Assembly (NCBI GenBank): GCA_002240395.1
Contig: CP016836.1
Coordinates: 248,001 to 312,000, forward strand
Length of the DNA: 64,000 nucleotides
Source: Xanthomonas citri pv. mangiferaeindicae
GTDB lineage: Bacteria; Pseudomonadota; Gammaproteobacteria; Xanthomonadales; Xanthomonadaceae
Direction of reading: 5' to 3'
Part shown: one piece after another, positions 48,122 to 57,889 of the stretch
Layout of the letters: each line of letters begins with the position of its first letter
Numbering within the stretch: position 1 is the first letter of the stretch
Position numbers and translations under genes: made by a program
Notes under the pieces: model-generated
What the model was told of the DNA's origin: nothing
The model's input: the letters and a program-made list of their open reading frames with translations, nothing else
The model's database searches: none

Positions 48122-50302
48122 TTGTCCGGCTTCTGGCTAGTACTTGCGGCAGTGGCGCTGCCCGGACGCTGTGCCGAGCATCTGGTCCATGACCAGGCCG
48201 CTTTTGTCGAAGCATCACGATCGCTGCAGCCGGGGGACACCGTGGTTCTGGCCGACGGGATCTGGCGTGATGTCGACCTTCTGCTGCGAGGGGAAGGCAA
48301 GAGTGGTCAACCAATTACACTTACAGCGCAGACGCCCGGCAAGGTCATCCTCAGCGGCCGATCCCAGTTGCGGCTTGCCGGCAAGTATCTCGAGGTGTCC
48401 AACCTGGTGTTCCGCGACGGCTGGGCGCCCAGTGGCGAAGTCGTGTCGTTCCGGAGCTCGTCTCGCGAATGGGCCGAGCACAGCCGGGTGACCGGCATCG
48501 TCATCGATGGCTACAGCAATCCCGACCGCCAGCAATCCGACCATTGGGTCGCGATCTATGGCCAACACAATCGCTTCGACCACAGCCAGTTGGTGGGCAA
48601 GACGAATGTCGGCCCCACGCTGGTCGTAGTGCGCAACGCGACCAGTGGCCTGGACAACCGCCACCGCATCGACCACAACTGGTTCGGGCCGCGCCCCAAT
48701 CTGGGATCCAACGGCGGCGAGACCATCCGCATCGGCACCAGTCACGATTCGCAGTCCGACTCCAACTCAGTGGTGGAGAACAACTGGTTCGAACACTGCG
48801 ATGGCGAAGTGGAGATCATCTCCAACAAATCCGGCGGCAATCTATACCGCGGCAACGTCTTCTTTGAGTCGCGCGGCTCGCTGGTGCTGCGCCATGGCCA
48901 CGGCAACGTGGTCGAGCGCAATGTATTCATCGGTAACGGCAAGGCGCATACCGGCGGCGTACGGGTGATCAACCGCGACCAGACGGTCCGTGACAACTAC
49001 TTCGAAGGCGTGGCCGGCGACAACTTCGCCGCCGCATTGAGCCTGATGGCGGGCACTCGTGATGCGCCGCTGAACCGTTACGAACAGGTCGCCAATGCGG
49101 TGATCGAGCGCAACAGCTTCGTGCAGGTGCACCAGCTGTTTCTCGGCGCCGGGCTCGACGACGAGCGCGATGCGATGCCGATCAACAGCCGCATCGCCGG
49201 CAATCTTGTCATCGACGATGGCAGCGGCGAAGTGCTGCGGACACAGGGTGATCTGTCGGGGATCGCCTTCAGCGCAAACGTGCAGAGCCCGAAGGTGTCG
49301 CCGGGCTTTCCGGGCGGCGTCACCGGCGCGCCGCTGACGCTGCAGCGCGCGAGCAACGGCCTGCTGTATCCGGTGACGGCCGTCGACGCCGGTGCGCCGC
49401 GTGACCTGGCGCCCGTCGCACGCGAGGACGTGGGCGTGGCCTGGTATCCCAAGACACTGACCACCCCCGCGCTGGACGGCGGTATCGCACACGATGTCGC
49501 GCCGGGCGAGGACAGCTTGGCGGCCGCCATCGACGCAAGCGAGCCCGGTGACCGGCTCCAACTGCAGCCTGGCCTGTACCGCGTCAACCGGGTACTGGCG
49601 CTGGACCAGCCGCTCACCATCGTCGGCCCGAGTCGCGGCCATGCGCATGTGCAGTTCTCACGCCCGACCCTGTTCGAACTCCGTGCCGGCGGGTCACTCC
49701 GGCTGTCACGGCTGGACATCGACGGCACGCTGGCACCGAACGCCGCCGGCAACGCCGTGGTGCGCGTACCGTCGGACGGCCAGGCATTCAACTACACCCT
49801 GCAGATCGACGACAGCCATATCCACGGGCTGACGGCAGGCAGTGCCTTCCATGTCGTCGCCACCGGCAAGGGAAGCTTCGCTGCCCACATCGCGTTGAAC
49901 CGCGTCACAGTCGAGGACGTCACCGGTAGCGTGATCGCTGCGGCGGCCGAAACCGATGACCGGGGGACCTACAACGTCGAGCAGGTCGATGTCCTGCACT
50001 CGCGCTTTGCGCGTATCGGCGGCCCGGTGCTGGATCTGTATCGCGGCGGCATCGACGAGAGCACGTTTGGCCCGACCCTGCGCGTCCAGGGCAACCAGCT
50101 CGAGCAGGTCGGCGTGGCCGATGACACCAGCCTGCGCCTGCACGGCGTGCAGCACGCGATCCTGGCCGACAACGCGTTCGCGCACAGCGGACGCGTGCGC
50201 TTCAGCCACAGCGTCGGCAGGCCTCGCCTGCAGATTCGACGCAACGTGCACGACGCCACAGCGGCGATGCAGTCCGACACCCCTGCCGAGACTCTGCCAT
50301 GA
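48122..50302 (+). CDS. Secreted alginate lyase, PL6
   Basis: 726-aa parallel beta-helix lyase that cleaves poly-uronate by beta-elimination. Start TTG at 48122, chosen for GGGAGG 4 bp upstream and a signal peptide MSGFWLVLAAVALPGRCA; the frame has other starts upstream without these. Lys236 (IISNKSGG) and Arg257 (LVLRHGHG) are 21 apart, like the catalytic Lys and Arg of the two-domain PL6 AlyGC. The second beta-helix begins near residue 460. Its stop overlaps the PL17 start. Confidence 0.9.
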   Translation: MSGFWLVLAAVALPGRCAEHLVHDQAAFVEASRSLQPGDTVVLADGIWRDVDLLLRGEGKSGQPITLTAQTPGKVILSGRSQLRLAGKYLEVSNLVFRDGWAPSGEVVSFRSSSREWAEHSRVTGIVIDGYSNPDRQQSDHWVAIYGQHNRFDHSQLVGKTNVGPTLVVVRNATSGLDNRHRIDHNWFGPRPNLGSNGGETIRIGTSHDSQSDSNSVVENNWFEHCDGEVEIISNKSGGNLYRGNVFFESRGSLVLRHGHGNVVERNVFIGNGKAHTGGVRVINRDQTVRDNYFEGVAGDNFAAALSLMAGTRDAPLNRYEQVANAVIERNSFVQVHQLFLGAGLDDERDAMPINSRIAGNLVIDDGSGEVLRTQGDLSGIAFSANVQSPKVSPGFPGGVTGAPLTLQRASNGLLYPVTAVDAGAPRDLAPVAREDVGVAWYPKTLTTPALDGGIAHDVAPGEDSLAAAIDASEPGDRLQLQPGLYRVNRVLALDQPLTIVGPSRGHAHVQFSRPTLFELRAGGSLRLSRLDIDGTLAPNAAGNAVVRVPSDGQAFNYTLQIDDSHIHGLTAGSAFHVVATGKGSFAAHIALNRVTVEDVTGSVIAAAAETDDRGTYNVEQVDVLHSRFARIGGPVLDLYRGGIDESTFGPTLRVQGNQLEQVGVADDTSLRLHGVQHAILADNAFAHSGRVRFSHSVGRPRLQIRRNVHDATAAMQSDTPAETLP

Positions 50303-52533
50303 CACGCTCCCCGCTGCTGATCCTGCTGCTGACGGTTCCATTCAGCGCCGCCGGCCTGCCCGACGCGCAGGCCGGCCCCACGACCACGCAACAGGTCACC
50401 TCCGACGCGACGGCCCCCGTGCTGGTGACCGCCGCACAGTGGACACAGATGCGCCAAGAGGGCGCGCGCTTTCCCATGTTCGCCCGGGAGCAATCGCGCG
50501 CCGAACGGCGCGTGCGGGCCATGATGGACGCGGGCATCGACGTGCCGGTGCCACAGGACAAGGGCGGCGGCTACACCCATGAACAGCACAAGCGCAATTA
50601 CCAGGCCATCCAGGCCGCCGGTGCGCTGTACAGGCTGACCGGCGACCCTGCCTACGCGAGCTTCGCGCGCGATCTGCTGCTCGCCTACGCCAGGCTGTAT
50701 CCAGGCCTGGGGCCGCATCCGCAAGGTCGCGGGCAGATCCCCGGCCGGCTGTTCTGGCAGACCCTCAATGATTCGGTGTGGCTGGTCAGTGCGGCGCAGG
50801 GCTACGACGCGATCCGCGACAGCCTGAGCGCGGCCGATCGCAGCACCATCGATGACAACGTATTCCGGCCGATGGCGGACTTCCTGTCCGGCACACCGGA
50901 AAATTTCGACAAGATCCACAACCACGCGACCTGGGCGGTCGCCGCGACCGGCATGACCGGCTATGTGCTGCGCGACCACAGCTACGTCGAGAAGGCCCTG
51001 ATGGGGAGCCGGCGCGATGGCGAGGCCGGCTTCCTCAAGCAGGTGGACCAGTTGTTCTCGCCCGACGGCTACTACGAGGAAGGCCCCTATTACCAGCGCT
51101 ACGCACTGGCGCCCTTCATCCTGTTCGCCAATGCGATCGAGCGCAACGATCCGCAGCGCGGCATCTTCCGATACCGCGACGGTGTCCTGCTCAAGGCCGT
51201 CGACGCGCTGGTGCAAAGCAGCTACGGCGGCTACTTCTTCCCGATCAATGACGCCATTCTCGACAAAGGGCTGGACACCGAAGAGCTGGTCGCCGGCATC
51301 GGCATCGCCTACGCACGGACCGGTGATGCGCACTTGCTTTCGATCGCCGAAAGACAGGGGCGCGTCCTGCTGTCGCCTGAAGGGCTCCAGGTCGCCCGTG
51401 CGCTGGAGGAAGGCAAAGCCAGGGCCTTCGACTATCGGCCGCAGCTGCTTCGCGACGGGCCCGACGGCACCGAAGGCGGCCTGGCGATCCTGCGCATGGG
51501 CGGTGAGAACGGCCAGACGCTGGTGATGAAGAACACCAAGCAGGGCATGGGTCACGGCCATTTCGACAAGCTCAACTGGCTGTTCTACGACAACGGCCAG
51601 CGCGTGGTCACCGACTACGGCGCAGCGCGCTTCCTCAACATCGAGGCCAAGGCAGGCGGCATCTATCTGCCCGAGAACAGCAGCTGGGCGCGGCAGACGA
51701 TCGCGCACAACACATTGGTAGTGAACGAGCAGAGTCATTTCGGCGGCGACTGGAGAACGGGCCAGGCGCTGGCGCCGACGCCGCTGCTGTTCGACATCAC
51801 CGACGACACGCAGATCGCCTCGGCACGCATGGACGCGGCCTACCCAGGCGTGCGCTTCACCCGCACCCAGGCGCTGCTGTCCCACCCGGCACTTGGCGAG
51901 CCGGTGGTGCTGGACCTGCTGCGCGTGGAGGGCGATGCCCCGGCGCGCTACGACCTGCCCCTGCATTTCAATGGGCACATCATGGACGTGGGCTTCCAGA
52001 CCCGGTCGGCGGTGACCACCCGCCCGGTCCTGGGCAAGGCCAATGGCTATCAGCACGTCTGGATCGATGCCAGCAGCGAACCGAGCACCGACGCGCGCAG
52101 CCTGACCTGGCTGCTGGACGGACGCTTCTATACCTACCGGTTCGCCAGCACTGCACCCTCGCGCGCGATGATTGGCGAGAGCGGCGCGAACGATCCCTCG
52201 TTCAACCTGCGCCGCGAGCCGATGCTGCTGCAACGCGTGGATGGCCAGACCAGCACGACGTTCTTCGGCGTGCTCGAACCACACGGCTGCTACGACGGCA
52301 CGGCCGAGACCGTGCGCGGCGCCAACAGCCGCATCGACCGCATCACTCACCACCGCGGCGCTGACGCCGACGTGCTGGTGCTGCATCTCGACGGCGGCAA
52401 GACCGTCGCGCTGGGCGTGGCCGACGACCCGGCAGTGGGCACCCCGCACGAAGTCAGCGGCGACGGTCAGCAATGGCATTGGCAGGGCGGCTGGAAACGC
52501 TTCGACACGCCCATCGGCGAGGACGCGAAATGA
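50299..52533 (+). CDS. Oligoalginate lyase, PL17
   Basis: 744-aa exo-lyase that releases unsaturated monouronate (DEH). Signal peptide (LLILLLTVPFSAAG), alpha/alpha-barrel with His209 (NHATWAV; Asn208 beside it) and Tyr265 (EEGPYYQRYAL), then a heparinase II/III-like beta-sheet domain (GMGHGHFDKLNWLFYDNG). The spacing of 56 between His and Tyr equals that of the catalytic pair in Alg17c. Overlaps PL6 and the permease gene by ATGA on both sides. Confidence 0.92.
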   Translation: MTRSPLLILLLTVPFSAAGLPDAQAGPTTTQQVTSDATAPVLVTAAQWTQMRQEGARFPMFAREQSRAERRVRAMMDAGIDVPVPQDKGGGYTHEQHKRNYQAIQAAGALYRLTGDPAYASFARDLLLAYARLYPGLGPHPQGRGQIPGRLFWQTLNDSVWLVSAAQGYDAIRDSLSAADRSTIDDNVFRPMADFLSGTPENFDKIHNHATWAVAATGMTGYVLRDHSYVEKALMGSRRDGEAGFLKQVDQLFSPDGYYEEGPYYQRYALAPFILFANAIERNDPQRGIFRYRDGVLLKAVDALVQSSYGGYFFPINDAILDKGLDTEELVAGIGIAYARTGDAHLLSIAERQGRVLLSPEGLQVARALEEGKARAFDYRPQLLRDGPDGTEGGLAILRMGGENGQTLVMKNTKQGMGHGHFDKLNWLFYDNGQRVVTDYGAARFLNIEAKAGGIYLPENSSWARQTIAHNTLVVNEQSHFGGDWRTGQALAPTPLLFDITDDTQIASARMDAAYPGVRFTRTQALLSHPALGEPVVLDLLRVEGDAPARYDLPLHFNGHIMDVGFQTRSAVTTRPVLGKANGYQHVWIDASSEPSTDARSLTWLLDGRFYTYRFASTAPSRAMIGESGANDPSFNLRREPMLLQRVDGQTSTTFFGVLEPHGCYDGTAETVRGANSRIDRITHHRGADADVLVLHLDGGKTVALGVADDPAVGTPHEVSGDGQQWHWQGGWKRFDTPIGEDAK

Positions 52534-53822
52534 AGGTGACCAACAACACCCGTTCCTACGTGCGCTGGCTGATCGTCGCCCTGATCGCGGTCGCGACGGT
52601 GATCAATTACATCGACCGCAACGCTCTGGCGGTGATGTGGCCGCAGATCTCGCAGGATGTTGGCGCAACCAAGGAGGACTATGCGCTGCTGGTGACGATC
52701 TTCATGCTGTTCTACGCCGCCGGCCAGTTCGTGTTCGGGCGCGTGTTCGACATCATCGGCACACGACTGGGCTTCGCGCTGTCGATCGTGGTGTGGTCGA
52801 TCTCCATCGCCCTGCACGCGGTCACCCACTCCATCCTGTCTTTCGGCATCGTGCGCGCCATGCTCGGCATCAGCGAGGCCGGCGCATGGCCGGGCGCGGT
52901 CAAGGCCAACGCCGAGTGGTTTCCCGCACGTGAGCGCGCGCTCGCGCAGGGCGTGTTCAATGCCGGCGCCTCGATCGGCGCCATCGTCTCCGCCCCACTG
53001 ATCGCGGTGCTGTTCCTGTGGCTGGGCTGGCGCGGCACGTTCCTGCTGATCGGTGCGATCGGCTTCGTCTGGCTGCTGCCGTGGCTGATCATCTACCGCG
53101 CAGGTCCCGACAGGCACCCGTGGGTGAGCGCGGCCGAGCGCGCGTTGATCCTCGACGCGCCTGCCGAAGCACCGGGCGCTCCCAGGCCGGAGTACCTGCC
53201 GACCGTGCGCCAGCTGCTCGGGCACCGGCAGACCTGGGGCATCCTCGCCTCGCGCTTCTTTCTCGATCCGATCTGGTGGCTGTTCGTGTCCTGGCTGCCG
53301 ATCTATCTGGCCGACACCTTCGGTTTCGACATCAAACAGATCGGCATCTTCGCCTGGGTGCCCTATGTCGGCGCGATGATCGGCAGCCTTGGCGGCGGCT
53401 GGTTGTCCGGGCGCCTGATCGCCGCGGGCTGGAGTGTGGACCGCGCACGTAAATGGGCGATCACCCTGGGCGGCGCGATCATGGTCCCGGCCCTGATCGG
53501 CGCAGTGGTGGCGACCGATCCGGTCTGGGCCGTGCTGACGATCGCCTTCGTGCTGTTCGGTTTTCAGATCGCCATCGGCAACATCCAGACCCTCCCCGGC
53601 GACATCTTCCACGGCAAGTCGGTCGGCTCGGTGGCGGGCCTGGGCGGCATGGCCGCGGTCGCCGGCACGCTGATCACCACCTGGCTGGTGCCGGCGATGA
53701 CCCGCGACTCGTATGCCCCGATCTTCATCCTGGTGGCGACCTTGGTGCCGGCCTCGCTGCTCGCGCTGTGGCTGATCACCGGCCGCGTCGAAAAGCTCGA
53801 CGCTCCCGTCAAATCCCGCTGA
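52530..53822 (+). CDS. MFS permease, hexuronate (ACS) type
   Basis: 430-aa, 12-TM inner-membrane transporter. Starts MKVTNNTRSYVRWLIVALI with VINYIDRNALAVMWPQI, the ACS-family opening shared by ExuT/GudP; cytoplasmic loop and GISEAGAWPGAVKANAEWF also fit. Imports DEH or uronate by proton symport. ATG overlaps the PL17 stop (ATGA). Confidence 0.9.
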   Translation: MKVTNNTRSYVRWLIVALIAVATVINYIDRNALAVMWPQISQDVGATKEDYALLVTIFMLFYAAGQFVFGRVFDIIGTRLGFALSIVVWSISIALHAVTHSILSFGIVRAMLGISEAGAWPGAVKANAEWFPARERALAQGVFNAGASIGAIVSAPLIAVLFLWLGWRGTFLLIGAIGFVWLLPWLIIYRAGPDRHPWVSAAERALILDAPAEAPGAPRPEYLPTVRQLLGHRQTWGILASRFFLDPIWWLFVSWLPIYLADTFGFDIKQIGIFAWVPYVGAMIGSLGGGWLSGRLIAAGWSVDRARKWAITLGGAIMVPALIGAVVATDPVWAVLTIAFVLFGFQIAIGNIQTLPGDIFHGKSVGSVAGLGGMAAVAGTLITTWLVPAMTRDSYAPIFILVATLVPASLLALWLITGRVEKLDAPVKSR

Positions 53823-53850
53823 TTCCCCCAATGCTTCACTGGAGCTTTCA

Positions 53851-54606
53851 ATGACCCAATTCAAGGACAAGGTGGCGATCGTCACCGGCGGTGGCCGTGA
53901 CATCGGCCGCGCCATCTCGCTCAAGCTGGCTGCAGCCGGCGCGAAGGTTTGCATCAACTACGCCAATGACGAGGCCAGCGCGCAGGACACGCTCAAGCAG
54001 GTCCAGGCCGCAGGCGGCACGGCCATCGCCCATCGCGCCGACGTCACCGATGCCCACGCGGTGGCCGGCATGGTCGCCGCCACCCAGGCCGCGTTCGGCG
54101 AGCGCATCGACGTGCTGATCAACGTGGCCGGCGGCATGGTCCAGCGCCGGCCGCTGGCCGAGATCGACGAGGCGTTCTTCCACAAGGTGATGGATCTCAA
54201 TATGAGCTCGGTCTACCTGACCACCCATGCGGTGGTGCCGCACATGGCCGAAGGCGGCGCGATCGTGAACTTCGCCTCGCAAGCTGGCCGCGATGGCGGT
54301 GGCCCGGGCGCGGCAATCTACGCCACCGCCAAGGCGGCGGTGATGACGTTCTCACGCGCGATGGCCAAGGAACTGGGCCCACGCGGCATCCGCGTCAACG
54401 CACTGTGCTGCGGCATGATCGCCACCCGCTTCCATGACGAGTTCACCAAGCCCGAAGTGCGCACCGCCGTTGCCGGGAATACCCCGCTGCGGCGTCAGGG
54501 ACGCCCGGAGGAAGCCGCCGATGCCGCGCTCTATCTGGCGTCGGACGCGGCCGGCTTCATCACTGGTGCCAACCTCGACGTCAATGGCGGCACCTACTTC
54601 TCCTGA
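53851..54606 (+). CDS. SDR oxidoreductase, probable DEH reductase
   Basis: 251-aa short-chain dehydrogenase. Cofactor loop TGGGRDIGRA, NAG-like NVAGGM, catalytic Ser/Tyr/Lys in NFASQAGRDGGGPG and IYATAKAAV. In alginate degraders an SDR reduces 4-deoxy-5-hexoseulose uronate to 2-keto-3-deoxygluconate; position after the permease supports this role. NADPH or NADH preference is not decided from the sequence. 28 bp after the permease. Confidence 0.85.
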   Translation: MTQFKDKVAIVTGGGRDIGRAISLKLAAAGAKVCINYANDEASAQDTLKQVQAAGGTAIAHRADVTDAHAVAGMVAATQAAFGERIDVLINVAGGMVQRRPLAEIDEAFFHKVMDLNMSSVYLTTHAVVPHMAEGGAIVNFASQAGRDGGGPGAAIYATAKAAVMTFSRAMAKELGPRGIRVNALCCGMIATRFHDEFTKPEVRTAVAGNTPLRRQGRPEEAADAALYLASDAAGFITGANLDVNGGTYFS

Positions 54607-54624
54607 CCGCCCAGGAGGGCTGCT

Positions 54625-55806
54625 ATGCGTCGCTGGATCACTGGGTTCTCGATCGCACTTGCCTTCGGCGCCGCAGCGCTGCCCGTCCATGCCCAGGTCT
54701 GGGTGCCGGCATGGACCGCCTCGCCGGCACCGGACCGCCGGGAAGGCACGGCGGAGGCGCCACTACAATTCGCCAACCAGACCGTCCGCCAGGACATGCG
54801 CCTGGCCAGTTCGGCCACGGCGTTGCGTTTCCGCATCAGCAATGAGCTGGGGGAGGCGCCCCTGAGGATCGGCGGTGCGTCCGTTCGTCTCACCGGCACC
54901 GCCAGTCCGGCAAACCCGGTGACCTTCGACGGTCGCAGCGAGGTGGTGGTGCCGATCGGCGCGGCCATGCTCAGCGATCCGGTGCCGATGGTGGTGCCGG
55001 CGCTGGGCGATGTCTCGCTGACCGTGTACTTCCCCGATGCGACAGCACCGGCTGTGCGCCGCACCGCGCTGCGCGTTGCCGAGGGCCGCCAGGCCGATGT
55101 CGGCGATAACGTGCCACTGGCCTACCGCCAGAACGTGGTCTCGGCGGTCCTTGCCGAGCGCAGCAGCAAGCCGGTCGTGGTGGTCGCACTTGGCGATTCG
55201 ATCACCGAAGGCGCCACTGCCACGCGCGGCAGCAACGGCGACTGGCCGGCGCTGCTGGCCCGTCGTCTGCAGCAGGCATGCCCGGACCAGGTGGTGGTGG
55301 TCAATGCCGGCATCAGCGGCAACAAGATCATGGACCACGGCCGCAGTCACAGCGCCTTGGCGCGCTTGGACCGCGACGTGATCGCGCTGCCGAACCTGGA
55401 TCGCGTGATCGTGTTCGAAGGCATCAACGACATCCGCCACGACGGTGGCACGCCGCCGGTGGCCGGCCGCAATGCCGACGACATGGTGCTGGGCTATCGC
55501 CAGATTGCCGAACGCCTGCATGTCAACGGCATCCGCGCGATCGCCGCGACCATCACGCCGTTCGGCGGTTCGGATCGCTACGAGCCGGTCGCAGCGGCGA
55601 CGCGGACCACGCTCAATACCTGGATGCGCAGCGGTCACAGCGGCTTTGATGGGCTGATCGATTTCGACGCCATCCTGCGCGACCCGCATCGCCCCGAGTA
55701 CCTGCCCGACACTCTCACGCGCGATCACCTTCACCCCAATGATGCGGGCTATCAACGCATGGCCGACGGTATCGACCTGTCCGTGTTGGGATGCCCCGCG
55801 CAATAG
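54625..55806 (+). CDS. Secreted SGNH/GDSL hydrolase of the alginate locus
   Basis: 393-aa esterase with signal peptide (MRRWITGFSIAL, cleavage near VHAQ). An N-terminal beta-domain (residues 25-165) precedes the SGNH fold: Ser192 in ALGDSITEGAT, Gly in NAGISGNK, Asn in FEGINDIRHD, and Asp367/His370 in DHLHPND. Deacylation of a polysaccharide is the family role. Position at the end of the alginate operon, 18 bp after the SDR, suggests removal of O-acetyl groups from bacterial alginate. Confidence 0.85.
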   Translation: MRRWITGFSIALAFGAAALPVHAQVWVPAWTASPAPDRREGTAEAPLQFANQTVRQDMRLASSATALRFRISNELGEAPLRIGGASVRLTGTASPANPVTFDGRSEVVVPIGAAMLSDPVPMVVPALGDVSLTVYFPDATAPAVRRTALRVAEGRQADVGDNVPLAYRQNVVSAVLAERSSKPVVVVALGDSITEGATATRGSNGDWPALLARRLQQACPDQVVVVNAGISGNKIMDHGRSHSALARLDRDVIALPNLDRVIVFEGINDIRHDGGTPPVAGRNADDMVLGYRQIAERLHVNGIRAIAATITPFGGSDRYEPVAAATRTTLNTWMRSGHSGFDGLIDFDAILRDPHRPEYLPDTLTRDHLHPNDAGYQRMADGIDLSVLGCPAQ

Positions 55807-55950
55807 CCCAAGCCACATCGCGTGACTTGGGGATGGAGAGCATCCCGCCCCGGGGCGACGGCGGGCGGCGTATCGACACGATCGGCACATGCAGCGCGGA
55901 GGCGGCGCCTCTATGCTTGCTGGCTGTCCCCCACGCCTGGAAGTTGTCGC

Positions 55951-57762
55951 ATGCGTCGTTCTCTGCTCGCCGTTGCCGTGCTCACCGCCGCCCTTGCCGG
56001 CTGCAACCGGGAGGCGCCGAGCGCCCCCGCCAACGCGCAGGACGGCGCAGCCGCGTCGGCGCCCTCGCCCGCCGACGCGGCATTTGCCGAACTGTCGAAG
56101 CGCTACCTCGACGAGGTGATGGCGCTGTCGCCGGTGTCGGCCACGCAGATCGGCGACCACCGCTTCGATGCCGAGGTCGACGACCTGTCGGCAGCGGGCC
56201 GGCAAGCGGGCCTGGACTTCAATCGCCGCTACCTGGCCGAGCTTGGCGCGATCGACTTCGACAAGCTTTCGCGCGAGAACCGTGTGGACGCGCTGATCCT
56301 GCGCAACCAGCTCGAGTACGGCATTTGGGACACCGAGGTCATGCAGAGCTGGGCCTGGGATCCGCAGACCTACAGCGGACTGGCCGGGGGCGCGATCTAC
56401 GGGCTGATGGCACGCGAGTTCGCGCCGATGCCCGAGCGCCTGAAGTCGGCGACGCAGCGCATGGAGAAGATCCCGGCGATCCTCGCCCAGGCGCGCGAGA
56501 ACCTGGATCCGGCGCGGGTGCCGCCGACCCACGCACGTACGGTCGCGGCGCAGAACAAGGGCGTCCTGGCGCTGATCGAGACGTTCATCACGCCCAATGC
56601 CGACCAGTTGCAGGGGCAGGACCGCGCGCGCCTGGACGCGGCGGTCGAGACGCTGCGCGCCGCGGTCGAGGAACACCAGACCTGGCTCGACGGCACGCTG
56701 GTGCCCAATGCCAAGGGCGAGTTCCGCATCGGCGCTTCGATGTACGACCAGAAGCTCAAGTTCGCGCTCAACTCCTCGCTCTCGCGCCAGGACATCCGCC
56801 AGCGTGCCGAGGCCGAGCTGGCCCGCATCCGCGACGAAATGTACACGGTCGCGCAGACGGTGCTCGAAGGCCGCGAGGGTGCGCCCGAGACGCCGGCCCA
56901 GCCGACCGAGGACCAGCGCCAGGCGGCGATCGAGGCCGCGATGGAAGTCGCCTATGCCGATCGCCCCGGCCGCGACGAGGTGGTCGAGTACGCCCGCCAC
57001 ACGCTGGACGTGGCCACCGAGTTCGTCCGCAAGCACGACCTGGTCACCGTGCCCAACGACCCGGTCAAGATCATCCTGATGCCCGAGTTCCAGCGCGGCG
57101 TCGCGGCGGCGTATTGCGATTCGCCCGGCCCGCTCGACAAGGGCCTGGATACCTACTACGCGATCTCGCCGATTCCCGAAGACTGGAATGACGCCCAGGT
57201 CGATTCGTTCCTGCGCGAGTACAACAAGCACATGCTGCATGTGCTGACGATCCACGAAGCGATGCCCGGCCACTACCTGGAAGGCGCGCATTCGGTGAAT
57301 CACCCCTCGACGCTGCGCGCTGTGTTCCGCTCCGGGCCGTTCGCCGAAGGCTGGGCGGTGTACACCGAGCGGATGATGGCAGACGCCGGCTACGCCGACA
57401 GCGACCCGCTGTTCCGACTGATGCAACTCAAGTTCTATGCGCGCGCGGTCGCCAACGCGATCCTCGACCAGGGCATCCACGTCGACAACTGGACCAAGGA
57501 GCAGGCGCTGGACCTGATGGTGCGCCAGACGTTCCAGCAGCAGAGCGAGGCCGAGGGCAAGTGGACGCGCGCGCAGCTGTCGTCGACCCAGTTGGCGACC
57601 TACTTCGTCGGCGCGCAGGAGCATTTCGACGCACGCAAGGCGGCCGAGGCCGCCCGCGGCGAGGCATTCAACCTCAAGCAGTACCACGACGATATGCTCG
57701 CCCAGGGCGCACCGCCGGTCCGCTTCGCGCGCCAGCTGATGCTCAACGAAGACATCCAGTAA
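55951..57762 (+). CDS. DUF885-family lipoprotein peptidase
   Basis: 603-aa lipoprotein (lipobox LAGC, Cys18). All-helical DUF885 domain with zinc-binding HEAMPGHYLE (His435, Glu436, His441) and the downstream EGWAVYTERMM. The family includes predicted metallo-carboxypeptidases. Ends before the repeat array at 57.8 kb and is convergent with the formate regulator. 144 bp after the esterase, probably a separate transcript. Confidence 0.85.
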   Translation: MRRSLLAVAVLTAALAGCNREAPSAPANAQDGAAASAPSPADAAFAELSKRYLDEVMALSPVSATQIGDHRFDAEVDDLSAAGRQAGLDFNRRYLAELGAIDFDKLSRENRVDALILRNQLEYGIWDTEVMQSWAWDPQTYSGLAGGAIYGLMAREFAPMPERLKSATQRMEKIPAILAQARENLDPARVPPTHARTVAAQNKGVLALIETFITPNADQLQGQDRARLDAAVETLRAAVEEHQTWLDGTLVPNAKGEFRIGASMYDQKLKFALNSSLSRQDIRQRAEAELARIRDEMYTVAQTVLEGREGAPETPAQPTEDQRQAAIEAAMEVAYADRPGRDEVVEYARHTLDVATEFVRKHDLVTVPNDPVKIILMPEFQRGVAAAYCDSPGPLDKGLDTYYAISPIPEDWNDAQVDSFLREYNKHMLHVLTIHEAMPGHYLEGAHSVNHPSTLRAVFRSGPFAEGWAVYTERMMADAGYADSDPLFRLMQLKFYARAVANAILDQGIHVDNWTKEQALDLMVRQTFQQQSEAEGKWTRAQLSSTQLATYFVGAQEHFDARKAAEAARGEAFNLKQYHDDMLAQGAPPVRFARQLMLNEDIQ

Positions 57763-57768
57763 CCCGCG

Positions 57769-57889
57769 AAACCGGGGTCAGAGTGCAATTTCGGATGCAG
57801 GATCGACATGCAGCGCGATCCCTGGAAATTGCACGCTGACCCCGTTTCTATTGACCCCATTTTTTTTTGCACTCTGACCCCGGTTTTCA
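57769..57889. repeat. GGGGTCAG palindromic repeat array
   Basis: Hairpin with arms AAACCGGGGTCAGAGTGCAA (from 57769) and AAATTGCACGCTGACCCCGT (from 57826); then a T-run and a further right arm GCACTCTGACCCCGGTTTTC that runs into the stop codon of the converging regulator gene. The inner loop has GGATCGACATG and CGCGATCC, which also pair. Confidence 0.8.
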
